Part shown: positions 1 to 12,700 of the stretch, piece by piece | Layout of the letters: each line of letters begins with the position of its first letter | Position numbering within the stretch: the first letter of the stretch is position 1 | DNA from: Anseranas semipalmata | Lineage: Eukaryota > Chordata > Aves > Anseriformes > Anseranatidae | Reading direction: 5' to 3' | NCBI GenBank assembly: GCA_013399115.1 | Contig: VXAA01001889.1 | Location: forward strand, 116,178 to 180,177 | DNA: 64,000 nucleotides | The notes under the pieces: generated by a model | What the model was told of the DNA's origin: nothing | Seen by the model: only the letters and a program-made list of their open reading frames with translations | The model's database searches: none | Translations under genes and position numbers: made by a program

Positions 1-3000
1 CCTGAAATTAAAAAAAAAAAAAATCCCTTTTGTTTCCAACTGTACATTTCAGTGTAAAAGAAGGATTTTAAAACAGAAATGAAGCATTTTGCTCGATGCA
101 CGGCTCTTCTCTCTGCTCTGCGCTGAGCAAAGCGGGGCTCTGCAGGATTCTGGTCCCACCACGATGCTGCTCCTCACCCACGACCCAGGGATGGGTGCTG
201 CAGGTTGCCCACTCCAAGCGGTGGCACCCATGGGTGCTGAGACCCTGCCACTTGCAAAAGCTGTCCACGGGGTAAGTCAGGGTGTAAAAGCCCTGCTGAC
301 ACCCGCGGTTTTCAGGCTGCTGTGCTGGCAGCCAGGCAGATGCCGCTGTGTTGGTTGCTGCTGATGGTTTAGCTCCTGCTGCCTCCGTTTGCCCCAACCC
401 CACACCAGGTGTGAAGCTCTGGGTGGTTTCCAACCCCCCCAGGTCCACGTTTGCCATCGTACTGCTCCCTGTAGACCCCGTCTGCCCTGGGATCATCGGT
501 CTGCAATGTCCCAGGCCAGTGCACACCTCACATCCCGCTCCGGTTCCCAACCTCCCCCTCCTGTGCTGTCTTTTTGGCCTCGAGCTGTTTGCAGCGCTGC
601 CCCGTTCGTCCGCTCCCTGCGAATTTCATCGGCAGGCTGATTTCCTCCCCCTTGCACATCATTAAATGAGAGATGTTAAATAACACCGGACCTCTGGGAG
701 GTAAGTAGTGGTAGAAAGGGAAAACACATTGCAGGAGGAACACATGGATGTGGCATTTCATCACAAGGAAAAATAATAATAAAAAAAAAAACAAACAGAA
801 CCCTTCCAAACCTATTCTACAACTAAAATAATCTGCAGGGCCCCATTTCTGTGTTGCACAGAGGCTGCTTTACATCAGATGCTGTGCTGTGGGGTCAAGG
901 CAGAGGGAATGCAAGTCCGCAGCTGCTTTAAAGCACCGGTGAAAGCCGTCGCCGAGGAGAGCTGGCCATCAGGCGGGAGCGCGGTAGGTACGGTGGGTTA
1001 GCAGGAGGGTGATACTGGTTACACCCGTACCGGTTCAGTCTGGAATGCGCCACGAAGTTAGGCTGGTATAAAGGTACGGGAAATGCTGCACGAGGAGTGG
1101 GCAGCGCTCCGGGCTGCGTCTCTGGAGGTCTCAGGTCCGCTCCTGGCCCTTCCATGGACTGGTTGGGGTCACTCTCATCGCCGTTGTCTTCGCTCAGCTT
1201 CAAACCTGCCTTGACCCCAAGTTCCCAGTTGCCCAAATGTCCAGCTCACGTCCAGCTCACGCCCAGCCTACGCCAACCTGCTCTCCAGGCGAGGTGGGCT
1301 CCAGCTCTGTGAGGGTCTGAGGTCTCCTCCTGCAGGCCGTGGGCTATTGGATCCTGCTCCGGCTCCAGCCCTGGCTCCCATTCCAGCTCTGAAGGAGCTG
1401 CAGGAGGACCTAAGGCACGTCAGCAGGACACAGCCCCAGCCCTACCTGCTCACAATTAAGGTCTAAATGCTTCTCTGGCCGGGAGCCTGTCCCTCCGCTG
1501 CCTTTCCCAGCCCCTTCCTGCCCACCTCGCAAACCTGGAGCTGCTGGGAGCGGGCAGAGCCCTGAGCCCTCTGCAGAAGCCACCTGGCTGCCAGCCTCAG
1601 CCACCAGGCCCTGCACGAGTCCCGTGGCAAGGCGAGGGGAGCGAGCGATGGCCCCGGAGGAAACGCAGGTCCCTGCCCGGTCCTTCCCACAGGGCGAATT
1701 CCCCCACCAAGCTGCCCCTATCCAGACAGTGGTGCTGCAATTTTCTTCAGAGACAAGGAAAAACACATGCCCTAATTAAACTCGATTCATCTTCTAAGCA
1801 GCAGCTTCACACTTGATATCCAGAGGCAAAATTATGCAGGGGGGGCGTGGGGGGGGGGTGTTAAATACATAAATAAACTGAGAGTGTTTGTTGTTCTGCT
1901 TTTGCAGCAAGAAGATATTTTGGTAACTGTTTATTATGAATCAACACATCATAGGGGAGCAAAACTGCAACATCAGGGCTGAACGGAGCAAATAGGATGT
2001 TTGAGGACAGCAAGCAGAAGGACATAAACATGATTTTAGAGATAGGTTCTCTGCATTTCACCTGCATTTTCCAGGTCCTCTCTCCCAGCAGTATGCAGCA
2101 GTATTTTTGTGCCCCGTGCAACCAAACCCCAAGCCGTGATGCCAGCAGTTCCCCACGTGTCCGCTGTTTGCTGCGGGTGCGATGTGCCCGGGGAGCTCAG
2201 CTCTGGCTCTGCCTCCTGCACGGGCCTTCCCTGGACACCGTCCCCCGTGCCAGAGGCGTGCAGAGCCCCGGGACCACGACCCGCGCTCCCGCAGACCCTC
2301 CTGCATCGCCCTGCTGCCCGGGGCTCCTTGCACCCGGAGTCAAAGCCCCTGCACCAGCAGAGCAGCACCGCGAGCCACCGCGAAACCGGCTCGTTGGACT
2401 ACGGCCTTATCTTATGCAAAAGAAAGGAAAAGGGCGGGATTTGGGGTCGGTTTGTGGAGCTGTGAGGAGTCGGAGGTGCTGGAGAGATTGTGCTGCGCCT
2501 CCAAATGCACAGCGCCCAGCAGCAGGGCCGCAGCACCCTGGCAGCACCCAGCACCCGCAGCGGGACCCTGATCCCAACACGGGCTCTTTGGAGCAACAAG
2601 GTACTGCAGACGCGATCGTCGTCATTTTATAACTCTGTAATGTAAACATTTCTGCTCCTGCCTTGCCTGCTCACACCCAGGGGGCCGCTCCCAGCTCGGG
2701 GCCACGTGTTGCTTTTTCCTGAGGCGATGTTTATTAGGTACTTTCGATGTATCCTGCATCCACAATAATAAAATACTCTGCTACTGAAAATACAAACTGG
2801 GAAAACAAATCGTCCCAGCATACAGTCTACACAAAGGCTGTTAAACTATGGGTTGAGTTCATTAGCAGCTAATAAAGGACTAAATTCTTCCATTAGCTAT
2901 TCCGGTATGCGAGATGCAGTGATTTCACTGGGGGCTGTTTGCGTGCGTCTCTGGGCATGAGGCCACATTTACCATGAGCGCAAATCACAGGACAGCCAGA

Positions 3001-4070
3001 GCTTGCTGCAGCTGGGACGGGGACAGGGATGGGGACATCGGGGGGGACCAGAAGCGCCCTCTCTCCACGTGCCGCCCTGCCCTGCCTGCTGCAGCGGTGG
3101 CCCAGGGAGACCACAACCGCCCCGTCTCCAGCCCGCTGAACCCCTCGTGAGCGATGGCCGGCTCGCTGCCAGCAGTGGGGCTGCCCATTTCAGGCACGGA
3201 AACGGGAGCTGAGCTTCCTCCTATCTCCCTTCCTTCCATGCAAGTTGTTGATGTTTCCAGCCCTGAATCACCGGTCACATCCTCTCCCAACGTGAGTCAC
3301 TGCCGTGCAGCTGCCCGCGGGCGGGGGCAACCAGCTGCGCCCCTCGGCTTTCCCGAAGCAGCCTGAGGATTTCTGCTTGAGCTCAATTCCTCCTCCTTGG
3401 ACCGAGTGTGCCGGTGCTTTACCATGGGCAGATGCAAGGTGACATCCCCGGCACGAGGCACAGCTGCCAGGGATGGATAACCATCCCTGCATCGCGTGAG
3501 AGCACAGTTCTGCTGGGTGGGTGATGCAACGTGGCCATTGACGATGCCCAATGCTTTTCATGTTTTTTCAAAGCCCCTTTTACACTGCCAGGACGCACTG
3601 ATTGACAGGGAGTGGGAAGGGCTGCTCGTTGGGACCCACTGAACAAGGGTTAATTAGGCTCAGGAGCGGTAGGAAGGACCCGCTGCCCTTTCCCTTGGTC
3701 CTGGCAAGACGTGCCCAGTGCAGGCACCAGGGCCAGAACCGTGCCACAAAGCAGCCCGGGTAAACCCAGTGTCACGAGCATTAGGGCGCTGTGTATTGGT
3801 TTCAAAAGCCATATATGCACATACATACATAACCATCAACGCTGGGCTGTCCTGACCATCCTGAAGGAGGTCATGGGGGGAGTGCCCCCACCCCCCCAGC
3901 ACGGTGCTTGACTCCAAGGGCATGACGAAGCTGTCCCGCTGCGGCCGGGATGGTGCCATCTGGCATTGGACGGCAGCCACCTCTGGGGTGCTCCGTAGGA
4001 CCTGGCCACCGAAAACAGGACGTGAAGAATAACAGGTCCAGTTGGGAGGCAAAATGTTATTAAACAAATT
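1..4070. other. Non-coding GC-rich sequence left of the first CR1
   Basis: I see no recognisable coding exon here on either strand. The open frames are short, overlap each other in several frames and lack family motifs, as expected for GC-rich non-coding DNA. There is a poly-A tract near 10-23, an A-rich tract near 780, and a long G tract near 1840-1858 that could form a quadruplex. In human the gene upstream of PLEKHO1 is VPS45 on the same strand; none of its Sec1/Munc18 sequence is seen here. The stretch is either intergenic or intron 1 of PLEKHO1, since exon 1 of that gene has not been located. Confidence 0.6.
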
Positions 4071-4071
4071 G

Positions 4072-4273
4072 GCACGCTCCATCGTGCAGCCCTGGCACAG
4101 GTACCCAGAGGCTGTGGGGTCTCCTCCTCGGAGCTCCCCAAACCCGCCTGGATGTGGTGCTGGGCGCTGCTCTGCGGGGCCCTGCAGGGGCAGGGCTGGG
4201 ACCGGGCGGCCCCAGCGGTGCCCCCAGCCCCAGCCACGCTGCGATTCCACAATTCTGCGACTCTGTGACTCTC
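4072..4273 (+). mobile_element. CR1 LINE 3' end, + strand
   Basis: The stretch follows the 3' untranslated end of avian CR1 in order: a 'ctggcacaggtacccagagg' block, then 'gctgtggggtctcc', 'acccgcctggatgtggtgctgggc', a diverged 'ggccctgca...caggg' block, and finally the terminal short repeats 'gattccacaattctgcgact' and 'ctgtgactc'. It is 5'-truncated, as most CR1 copies are, and diverged, so it is not active. It lies upstream of PLEKHO1 exon 2. Confidence 0.85.
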
Positions 4274-6630
4274 ACCCACTTCTCCAGCATTGCCCGTGGG
4301 CCGTAACCCAGCTGTCCCGGGCAGGGGTCCCCGCTGGGCCCTGCAGGTGCCAGCCCCTGCCCCTTCCTCATTCCACAGGAGGCAGCCGTGCTGCATCCAC
4401 CCAACCCAGCGTCCCTCAGCAAAACACGCCAGCACTTGACGTCGCTAACGTCACTGAAGAGAAAAAGGGAAGCGATACTGAAGCCTTTAGCCACTTCTTA
4501 TCTCCGCATCAAAATGAACAACAAAAAAAAAAGATTATCCTCATGGTACAAAAAGGGGAAACTGAGGCACGACGAAAGCACCCCCCAGCTCTGGGCTGAG
4601 TCCTGCGGAGTAAGGGGCTGCCCAGGCACAGAGCCAAAGGCAGCCCCTGCTCCGAGCCCCACCGAGGGCCGGGCACCCGCTGCTCTCTCCCCACGCTCCG
4701 GGCATCCCGCAGCTCACGGTGCTGGCAGGGCAGAGCACCGCAGGGATGGCAGTGTTCGGAAAAGGACACAAACCCACCAGCCCCTTCCTCGCACAAGCTC
4801 TGAAAACGCTCCAAGCACTCAGCGACTATTTGTGCTCCCCCCTTATAATGCTTTAAAAGATGCTAGCAGTGCTGCTCAAGTACATGATCAGTATTCTCCG
4901 TGCATTAATTCCAATGTACTTGGGTTAAAATCCAGTCTGCAATCGGCAAAGTGTGGGCGTGTGCCAGACTCACAACTCCGATGGAAAATTTTCACCATAA
5001 AGCAAACAACTGATCGATTGATCAATGATCAATAGATCTATTTCTCTTTCTTGTTTTCTATCTAGTTCTGAACAGAACTGTTTCTTCCTTTCTCCTTTTC
5101 ATTCTTTTTCACACATCTCTCTCTCTAATCCCATCTGGGAGCCCACGCTGAGAGTTCTGGACTTGCAGGACCTGCTGAAACACGATGGGGGGAAGAACAA
5201 ATAAGCAGAAAAAGGGTATTTTTAAAAAAAGCCAAGTATTTTCCCAATTCTGGGAAGCCATGCCCTGGATTTTACTTTCTTTCTGCAGCATAGGTCCCTG
5301 CTGCTGGGTGCTCAGTGCCGGGCAATGGACCCTTCTCCCCTTCTCCTCCGCTCTGCAGCACTCTTTGGTTATACTTTGAAATACCCAGCCGCTGTCGGGG
5401 CAGAACCCCCTTCCCGTGCCACCCATCCGCTTTCTGCATCCCAGGAAGTTTTGCAGCGACCTGCGCCATGGCCAGGAGCGGGGCTGGGACGCGGGCACCC
5501 GGCAATGCCACGGTGCCCCCGGCCCCTCTCCCCGCGCGCACCCGGCCACGCGCGCGCCCGGCCACGCGCATCAGCAGTGAGTCAGAAACAAAGAAGAAAA
5601 CCCTCGTGGGCTGCGATTCGCCCTTTATTGTGAACTCCAGACGTCATACGCGCACGGCTATAGATGGAGCTCGGGAGCCCAGGCCAGCCCAGTGCAAGCC
5701 CACGAGAGCTCAGTGATGGTGGTGGTGGTGCAGGCTGGCGGGGGGGGATGCTGTGTCTGTGTGGCTAAGGATGTGTTACAGAGGCGGGCTGGTCTTCATG
5801 TAACTAGAGAGCGTCTGTAATCTACAAAGGGTGAAGACAGAGCGGGAGTAAGCGNTTTTGGGGAGGGGGGCTTGTCTGCTCGTTTCCAGTTGTTCGCTTT
5901 GCCTCTGCCCCCTCTCCCTACCACAACCCTTTGCTTTGCGAGAAAAAAAAACCAACCAGATCAAAACAAACCCAAGCCCAGCACCGTCTCCCTCTCCCCT
6001 GCTGCCCAGCGCCTCTCCTTCCCCTCGAATTCGCCAGCAGATACTACTCGCCGTTCAGGGCAGAGCGATGTAGGCAGGCAGTTTTCATTTCTGAGCACAA
6101 GGAAACGATAAAATCCAGACACCATCTATCTGTCGCTCTGTGTCTGCTCTGTGCCGTGTGCGCGTGTCTGCTGTGCCCACAGACCTTATCTGCGCCTATG
6201 AAGAAATCTTAAATATAAACCCATACGTAGATTTCGCCTCTAGGACTAATTGTTGATAAAAGGCTCAAAAATACAATTTCACTGCAGTAAATAAAATCCG
6301 TTAGTTGAAATTCTCCCCAGCACCCTCCTGTTCCTCTTTCCACCGGCAAACGCGTGTTGTGTGAGGCGAATATAACCCAGCAGCCTTCTTATATAATGCA
6401 CGGAGTGGAACCCTGCCTGCGATGCTCGCATCGTGCCCCGGTATTATTGTTGTTGCTCCATGTCTGCGGTGGAAAATCCGTGCAGAGTGGTTGGAGCAGA
6501 GCACCTCGGCGGTGGAGAGGGGCAAGGGGAGGGGGAGCAAAGTTGGGCAAAGAGGGAGGGGGGAGAACCGGAGTGGGAAAGCACAAATAACACCATTTTC
6601 CCCCATTTTCTTCCTTCTCCCTTTGTGTTA
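4274..6630. other. Non-coding flank before PLEKHO1 exon 2
   Basis: No coding exon is recognised. The stretch should be upstream sequence or the end of PLEKHO1 intron 1. It ends in a good polypyrimidine tract and a TAG acceptor at 6628-6630. Notable contents are a small CpG-rich patch (about 5460-5580), an unresolved base at 5855, and an AT-rich segment near 6200-6300. I searched for an exon encoding the conserved Met-Met-Lys-Lys N-terminus of PLEKHO1 ending in codon phase 2 and did not find one. Confidence 0.55.
5460..5660. promoter_or_regulatory. Small CpG-rich patch with AP-1-like and CRE-like sites
   Basis: A run of CG dinucleotides near 5530-5570 includes two near-identical copies of a 'cgcgcgc.cccggccac' unit. 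A consensus AP-1 site (TGAGTCA) sits at 5578-5584 and a CRE-like site (ACGTCA preceded by G) at 5641-5646. The patch lies about 1 kb before PLEKHO1 exon 2. It could be a promoter or enhancer of that gene, but no transcription start or exon can be seen. Confidence 0.3.
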
Positions 6631-6778
6631 GGGGCAACAGGATGGAAACCAGCAACCTGCGCAGCCCGAGAAGGTCGGCTGGGTGCGGAAATTTTGCGGG
6701 AAAGGCATTTTTAGGGAAATCTGGAAAAACCGTTATGTGGTTTTGAAGGGAGATCAGCTTTACATCTCGGAGAAGGAG
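6631..6778 (+). CDS. PLEKHO1: PLEKHO1 exon 2 (start of PH domain)
   Basis: The exon is preceded by a long pyrimidine tract and TAG, and followed by the donor GTAGGC. Its first base completes a split codon; 49 codons follow ([14 protein letters not shown], then the PH strand [12 protein letters not shown] and [15 protein letters not shown]). The in-frame triplet just upstream (6629-6631) is TAG, so translation cannot come from upstream in the same exon. There is no in-frame Met within the exon either. A separate upstream exon must supply the start. Confidence 0.95.
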
Positions 6779-9700
6779 GTAGGCTCGGTTTCGTTTTCCT
6801 CTCCCTTCCCCCCTTGTTCCTTTTGCACACAAAAAGCACCGCAAGCCCCGAGCCCCCGCAGCCGGGGACCGGGACCAGAGCCCACCCGGGGCTCCCCGGC
6901 TGGAGGCCAGCCTCACGCAGCCCCCTCTGCCTGGTGCTTTCTGCCCCCGAGCCACGCCACAACGGGGAAATTCAAGCAGGGGTTCACCAGCGGCTGGAAA
7001 CGTGCCCCTGCTGCTCCCCCTCAGCCCCTCGTGGGCTGGGGTTTGGGGCTTGCTGCAGGGTTCCCCTGGGATTTAATGGGATGCGACTCGCAAGCTGGGC
7101 CCCGGCTGTCCTTGCACAGCTGTCCCCCGTAGTTTTGGCTTGATAAATTCATCAGGAAGGAGCCCCCAGGCAAGAGCCCTCCTCCCTCTGAGTCCTCCTT
7201 AAAAACTCCCTGCGAGAGCCGTGCCTGCAGGAAGAGGCAGGGGCTGTGCGGAGGCAGGCTGGTGGGAGAGAGGGCAGGGAAATTGGGGTAAAAATACCCC
7301 AGTTTGGTCTGGGTCTCGGTGGGTCCCCTCCTGTCGGTGGAGGTGCTTTCTGGCTGGCATTTGGGGCTGGGGGGCAGTTCAGAGGCATGCCACCTGGCCC
7401 AGCTTTATCAATTTAGGATCAACTTAGGATCTGGAGAGATAATAGGGTCCTGAGCGTGCAGCATAATTTGATTTAGAGGCTAATGGAGTCACGGGGCATG
7501 GCAAGGTGGAGGTGGATCAGGGGTTGTTAGGACACAGAAATAGCCTAAACGCAGCCCGAAAGCCCAGGTCGCACTTAGCCACGTGCCAGCGTTTCACAGC
7601 TCGCTCCTGTTGATCTCCTCGCTGCCCCAGAACCAGAGACATGGGCTTGGGGAATAAATGCTGCCTGGGTTCAGTGCCCAGACAAAGAGACAAAATAAGA
7701 GAAAGATTAGAGACCGTGGACAGCTAAACCTATGATGAATGTATAGGTACATCTATGTATGGGAAAAGTTAGGTGGAAAGATGGATGCAAGAGGTAGGCA
7801 GTGAGTGGCTGGCAACCTCTTTCGATTTGCAGTCCTTCAAATTTTCCAGAAGTGATGCAGACTGGATAGCGTGAGTTTCTCAACAGCAGGCCTGCTTGTT
7901 TTGCATGACTCTCACAAGCAGTTCTCGGGGCCACGGATCCGAGCTTGGAAACTGCTTGACAGGCTGATGACGTGGCTGGAAGGATTTTACCTGCTGCGTG
8001 CTGTTCCACCAGTGCAGGCCGATTGCTTTTCTGTGAGAGGGCCCCGTTTCGAGGCAGCACGGAAGCACGTGCTCGGGCAGAAACAAGCCTGGTTAGCTGG
8101 GATGGACCTGGAGCTTGTGCTTAAATGGGAGAGGAGTAACCATGAGCAAGTCCCAAGGCTCGCACAGACCTCCGCAGCGGCCGTCGGGCACAGTGGCCGA
8201 GCCCTCCCCAGCATGGGAAGCGCTCTGGATCTTGCCTAGGAAAATAAGAGCGCTTTCCAAAGCCCTGGCCACCCTGAAGTCCCCAGCTGGACTGCCGCTG
8301 GCTGCGGTGCCGCCGGGATGTGCCGGCCGCCCCGCGCTGCCGGTGGGTGGCTTTGTCACTCTCCAGTGCCCCAAGCCTTTGAGCGATGGAGAATAAAGCA
8401 AGAGCAAAAGGCTCTGCTTGGCTGAGGAGCAGGAAAGCCTGGGCAAGCGAGGATACATTCATACAGGAATCAACACCCGCAAACATGTGCAGGAAAAAGC
8501 TGTTTGTCTGTCCGTCCCTCCCTCCCATATGCATCTCGGTAGCTACCTCCCTAATTAAGATCTGGGAGCGCCGAGTCCCGAAGGGCACAGGGCTGCCTGA
8601 GCGGCCATGGGGTGCCAGCCCCAACAAGGAGCGCTTGTGGTTGTTTCAGGGAGCATGCATTTATTTCTTTACGGGGAAAAACCTAATGTGTGTGCAGCTG
8701 AAGCAGCACCGTGGCTGTGCGCGTATGAATATGTGTGTGAAAGGCCATAAATAACATGCGGCAGCGACTGCCTATGTCTTTATATGGAAGAATCTGTGGT
8801 GGTGTAGAGATGCGGTTGCAGAGGTAACATCTGGCCGTGTGCATGTGCGCTGAAGTGGCTCCGGGTGCCTGCGGGAACGAAGAATACGCCTGTGTCACTG
8901 GCCCCGGCTTCTCCGGGAATCTCAGTGCAGGAGGTGGCTCCGGCCACCTGGCCGGGGGTGTGCAGCGCTGCCTGGCTGGGCGAACGCGCCGTGCATGGGC
9001 AGAGGGCACACACGTGTGTGTGTGTGCATGGACACGTCTGGTGTGTGCATGGATGTGTCTGGTGTGTGTGCATGGACATGCCCGGTGTGTGCATGGACAC
9101 GTCTGTGTGCGTGCATGGACATGTCTGGTGTGTGCATGGACAAGTCTGTTTTGTGCATGGATGTGTCTGGTGTGTGTGCATGGACACGTCTGTGTGTGTG
9201 CATGGACATGTCTGGTGTGTGCACGGACATGCGCGGTGTGTGTGCACGGACACGCCAGGTGTGTCCACCCAGTGCCCTGCATTTCCAAGACTTTCTGTTC
9301 AAAGGCAGCTGGCCCTTCTACCAGCAAGAGCCTTAGCAAAGCCAGGCCTTGGCGTGCCAGCAGGAGCTGGGACGTGCAGTGGGAGCCAGCACCGCCCCGT
9401 CTGCAGGCCCACGCATCCCTTGGAGCTCAGGCTCCCTCCCCGCACTCGCTTCCCTGGCAGCAGGTGCCTGCAGCTCCCGCAAATGGCTTCATAAATTGGG
9501 ATTTGTCAAGCAGAACGGGACGGAGCCTCTTTTGTTTCTCCACACGCCAGCTTATGCCCAGCGGAGAAAATGGAGCCACTGCTGGGTTGCGCCGATGAGC
9601 GGCGCGGAGAAGGGCCCTCGACTTTGGATCACTGGGGCTGCTGGGGCTCCGGGTGCAGCCAAGGAGGGAATTACACAGTGGAAACCCCGAGGAGATGCGA

Positions 9701-12700
9701 ACAGAAAATTCGGGTGGAAATGGCCACTAGGCAGGTGGAATCGCAGCCTGCCTGCTGCCGCGCAAGCACTGGTGGGCGAGGAGGCTCAATTGTCTGCTTC
9801 AGCAGAAGATCAAAGTCCTCTGCTATAAATTATTTTTGCTCCATCAAAGCCAGCGGAGCGAGGTGGATTTGGTGGATGGAGCGCACGAGCTAACTCCCAT
9901 ATTAACCTCGGTGTTTCTTGTCAGCTCCTCTTAAGCTCAGCGGCTGCTCTAGAACAGCGGGCGGGTGTTGGGTAAAGCGGGTGCCACTCCATCTCGGAGG
10001 TGGCACAAGGGGTTAAACGCCTGTGCTCCCGGATGCTGCCCTTGGCTCTGCGCGCACTCACTGGACGAATTCAAAGCAGGCATTTATTTACTTTTCCCTG
10101 AATTTCTCTGTCTGGAAGGCAGGGCCGGCAGCGCTCCCCTCCTTGAGCCTCAGGGTGCAGGGAAGGGGAAGGGGAAGGAGGAGGAAGAGGAAGAGGAAGG
10201 GGGCTGCGTGTCCCCCACCGCGGGCGTCAGCTCAGGACGCGGAGCCGCTGGGAGCTGAGCACCGCGCTGCTTCCAAAGGCTCCGAAGGGACAGGGACAGG
10301 TTTACAAAAGGCTCGCTCCTGCCCAAATCCCACCAGCATCCCACGGATTCCTGCTGGGAATCCCTGTGCTTTTCCAGTTGCCTGCCTGGGTCCTGCGCTT
10401 GCAGACCGGCCCTGGTTTATTAATTTTGGTTAGGAGAAGATGGAAACGCCTGACAAAAGCCTGGGCTTCCTCCCTGGCGGAAACCAAGTCTGTAAGGAGA
10501 GGAAACGTGTTTTATTAGACCAGCTGATAGACCTGGAAAATGCAGGCAGGGCTTTGAGCTGGGGTCGTGCATTAGGGCATCAGCCCCTGGAAGCCGCAAA
10601 CCCCGCCGTGACACCCCGAACCTTTCACTCTTCCAAGCATGCAGCAAAATGGTAGCTGGGGCTTGCAGCCCTCGGTCAGGGCTGTGAGCCTGCACAGATC
10701 TGTCCCCCTGCTGCAAGCCGAACTCTGTGAACTTATGCAAAAAATCCCTTCATTATTTAGCATTTGGTCATCAGCCAAAAAAAGCGTCCAGGGCAGCAAG
10801 ATGTGCTGAAGCGAGCTGCTCTCTGCTAAGCAAAACCTCCTTAAAATCATTTTTGCATTCTTTCCCCTTGCTCTCCTCCACACCGGCTCCCTCCCCCCCC
10901 CCNNNNNNNNNNNNNNNNNNNNNNNNNNNNNNNNNNNNNNNNNNNNNNNNNNNNNNNNNNNNNNNNNNNNNNNNNNNNGTTATTGCTCTGCACTTGGGAA
11001 TAGCAGCCAGACTGACACAGACACAGCTGGGCTCCTACCACTTCCTGTCAGGAAGCCCAGGGCTGTCCAGACAGCATGAACGGGCCCTGTGATGACGAGA
11101 TGTTAATGAGGAAATGCTTGTCGGGGCTTCCTTAAGCCTTTTCTTGTTTGCTACCAGCAGCGTCGACTCAATTAGCACAAGAGCACTTGAAAAGTAGTCT
11201 GCTCCCGCTCCTCGTTCTTACGGCACCATCACACGCTGCACAGCCCTCTCTGTGCGTGGCAGGGGTGTGCGTGTGTGTGCATGGGTGTGCATGGGTGTGC
11301 ATGGGTGTGTGTGCGTGCACAGAGCAGCGCCCGGGGTCCCCGTGCACGCCCACGGCGCGGTGCAGCCCGCAAAGCGCCGGTGCTGCTCCCGCGGTGCCGC
11401 GGGGAGGCTTCGCGGTGCGAACGCGCCTCTGTGCAGCACGGGCACCTTGCTGGGCTCTGTGCTGGGCCCGTGCTCGGCGGCTGCAGAAAATACATCGGTG
11501 TGCGTTGCGCTCACAGAGGTGCGTTACGTACGTGGTTAGGGACAGTGGCAGCGCTCGGTGCCGGCCCGGTGCATAAAGCAGTGGCTGTCAGCCCGGCCGG
11601 GACTCGCTGCCCCTTCCCTCCTCTCCTCCTGCTCTTCGAAGCCTTCCTCCCTCCCCACCTTCCTCCTGCTCCAAGGCCAAGCTCAGTTCCACGCCTTGCA
11701 GGGTGAGGGTGCGGGCTGCTCCGAGAGCTGTTTCTCGTGGCCTCAGCCGACGACCTGGGTGCAGGGGATGGAGCGGGTGGCAGCTCTCAGCCGCCGGCCC
11801 CTCGTTAGCGCACAGCAGCGACCTGGCGATGCTCAGCCCGCCCCGTGCATGCATGGGTCCCCACCTTAGCGATAACCTGGTTTTAGCTAAAGTGTGCGGA
11901 AATTTCTGTGCCTCACTGGACAGCAGAACTGCTCGGCTCGAGGAAGTGAAGCTTTCGCCTCTGCTCGAGGGGAGCAGGCCAGGCAATGCTGGCCCCAAGG
12001 CTGCCTGCGTTGGGCTGCGTGGCTTTGCTGGGAAGCTGCAGGTTTCTTGTTACGCCCTGAGCCCCGTCGCGACCTCCTGAATGTCCGGTGGATACGTTAC
12101 ACTCGGTGTCTCGTGATTTTCTGCACCCTTCCGCACTTGCGCCAAGCCTGTCGCATCGCCACGGGGAAACAGGTCAGGCAAATCCCCACCAAGCGAATCC
12201 GAGGGGAACCGCAGGGCTGGCCCTGGTGGCTCGGTGGCCGCCATCCAGGGGGGCACACGAATTAATTTCAGCCACATTCGGGGGCCTCCCGTTGCCAGGC
12301 CTCGGGGAGCTGTGCGCTGTCCTCCCAGCACGGGACCGAGGCACCACGATGCTTTTGGTACAGACCAGGGGGCAGGAGCCCAGGAGGTGCGAGACCCATC
12401 AGCTCACCCCAGTTTGAGCAAGGCACAAACTGGGGATGGGAATTGGGTTCAGCAGAGATGCTCAGCCCTTCCCAGAACCTTAAAGAGTTTCAAGTTTGGC
12501 ATCTGAGACTAAAAATCACCCATTTCAAAAATCTGTGCTCAATCTGCAGTCGGCAGAGAAGAGGAAAACGAACAAGCAAACATAACAGCCATAGCACATC
12601 TCCAGCTGCGGGAGGAACTCGGATGCAGAGCTGCACGGTGAGCTGTGCTAGGTCACCCTGACATAAATGAAGACCAACGCTGCTCTGCTGCCCTCGCCAT

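Noticed and set aside
204..290. ATG at 230 followed by a GTAAGT donor near 281 as a possible first exon of PLEKHO1
   Set aside because: The reading phase at that donor does not fit exon 2, and the encoded residues do not resemble the conserved N-terminus.
6199..6210. ATGAAGAAATCT as a possible PLEKHO1 start (Met-Lys-Lys-Ser)
   Set aside because: It is followed at once by TAA with no donor site before it, so it cannot be exon 1.
6388..6398. TATATAAT as a TATA box before PLEKHO1 exon 2
   Set aside because: No exon with a start codon and donor lies between it and exon 2. The match may be chance in a short AT patch.
1..6600. 3' end of VPS45, expected by synteny
   Set aside because: No sequence of the Sec1/Munc18 family was seen on the + strand. 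An AATAAA near 2764 alone is not enough.
6642..6778. ATG at 6642 as an alternative PLEKHO1 start
   Set aside because: It is in a different frame from the PH domain.
8683..9598. Several long open frames on both strands rich in Cys, Val, His and Thr
   Set aside because: They arise from the GT-rich minisatellite, where all frames stay open. There is no family match and they lie inside PLEKHO1 intron 2.
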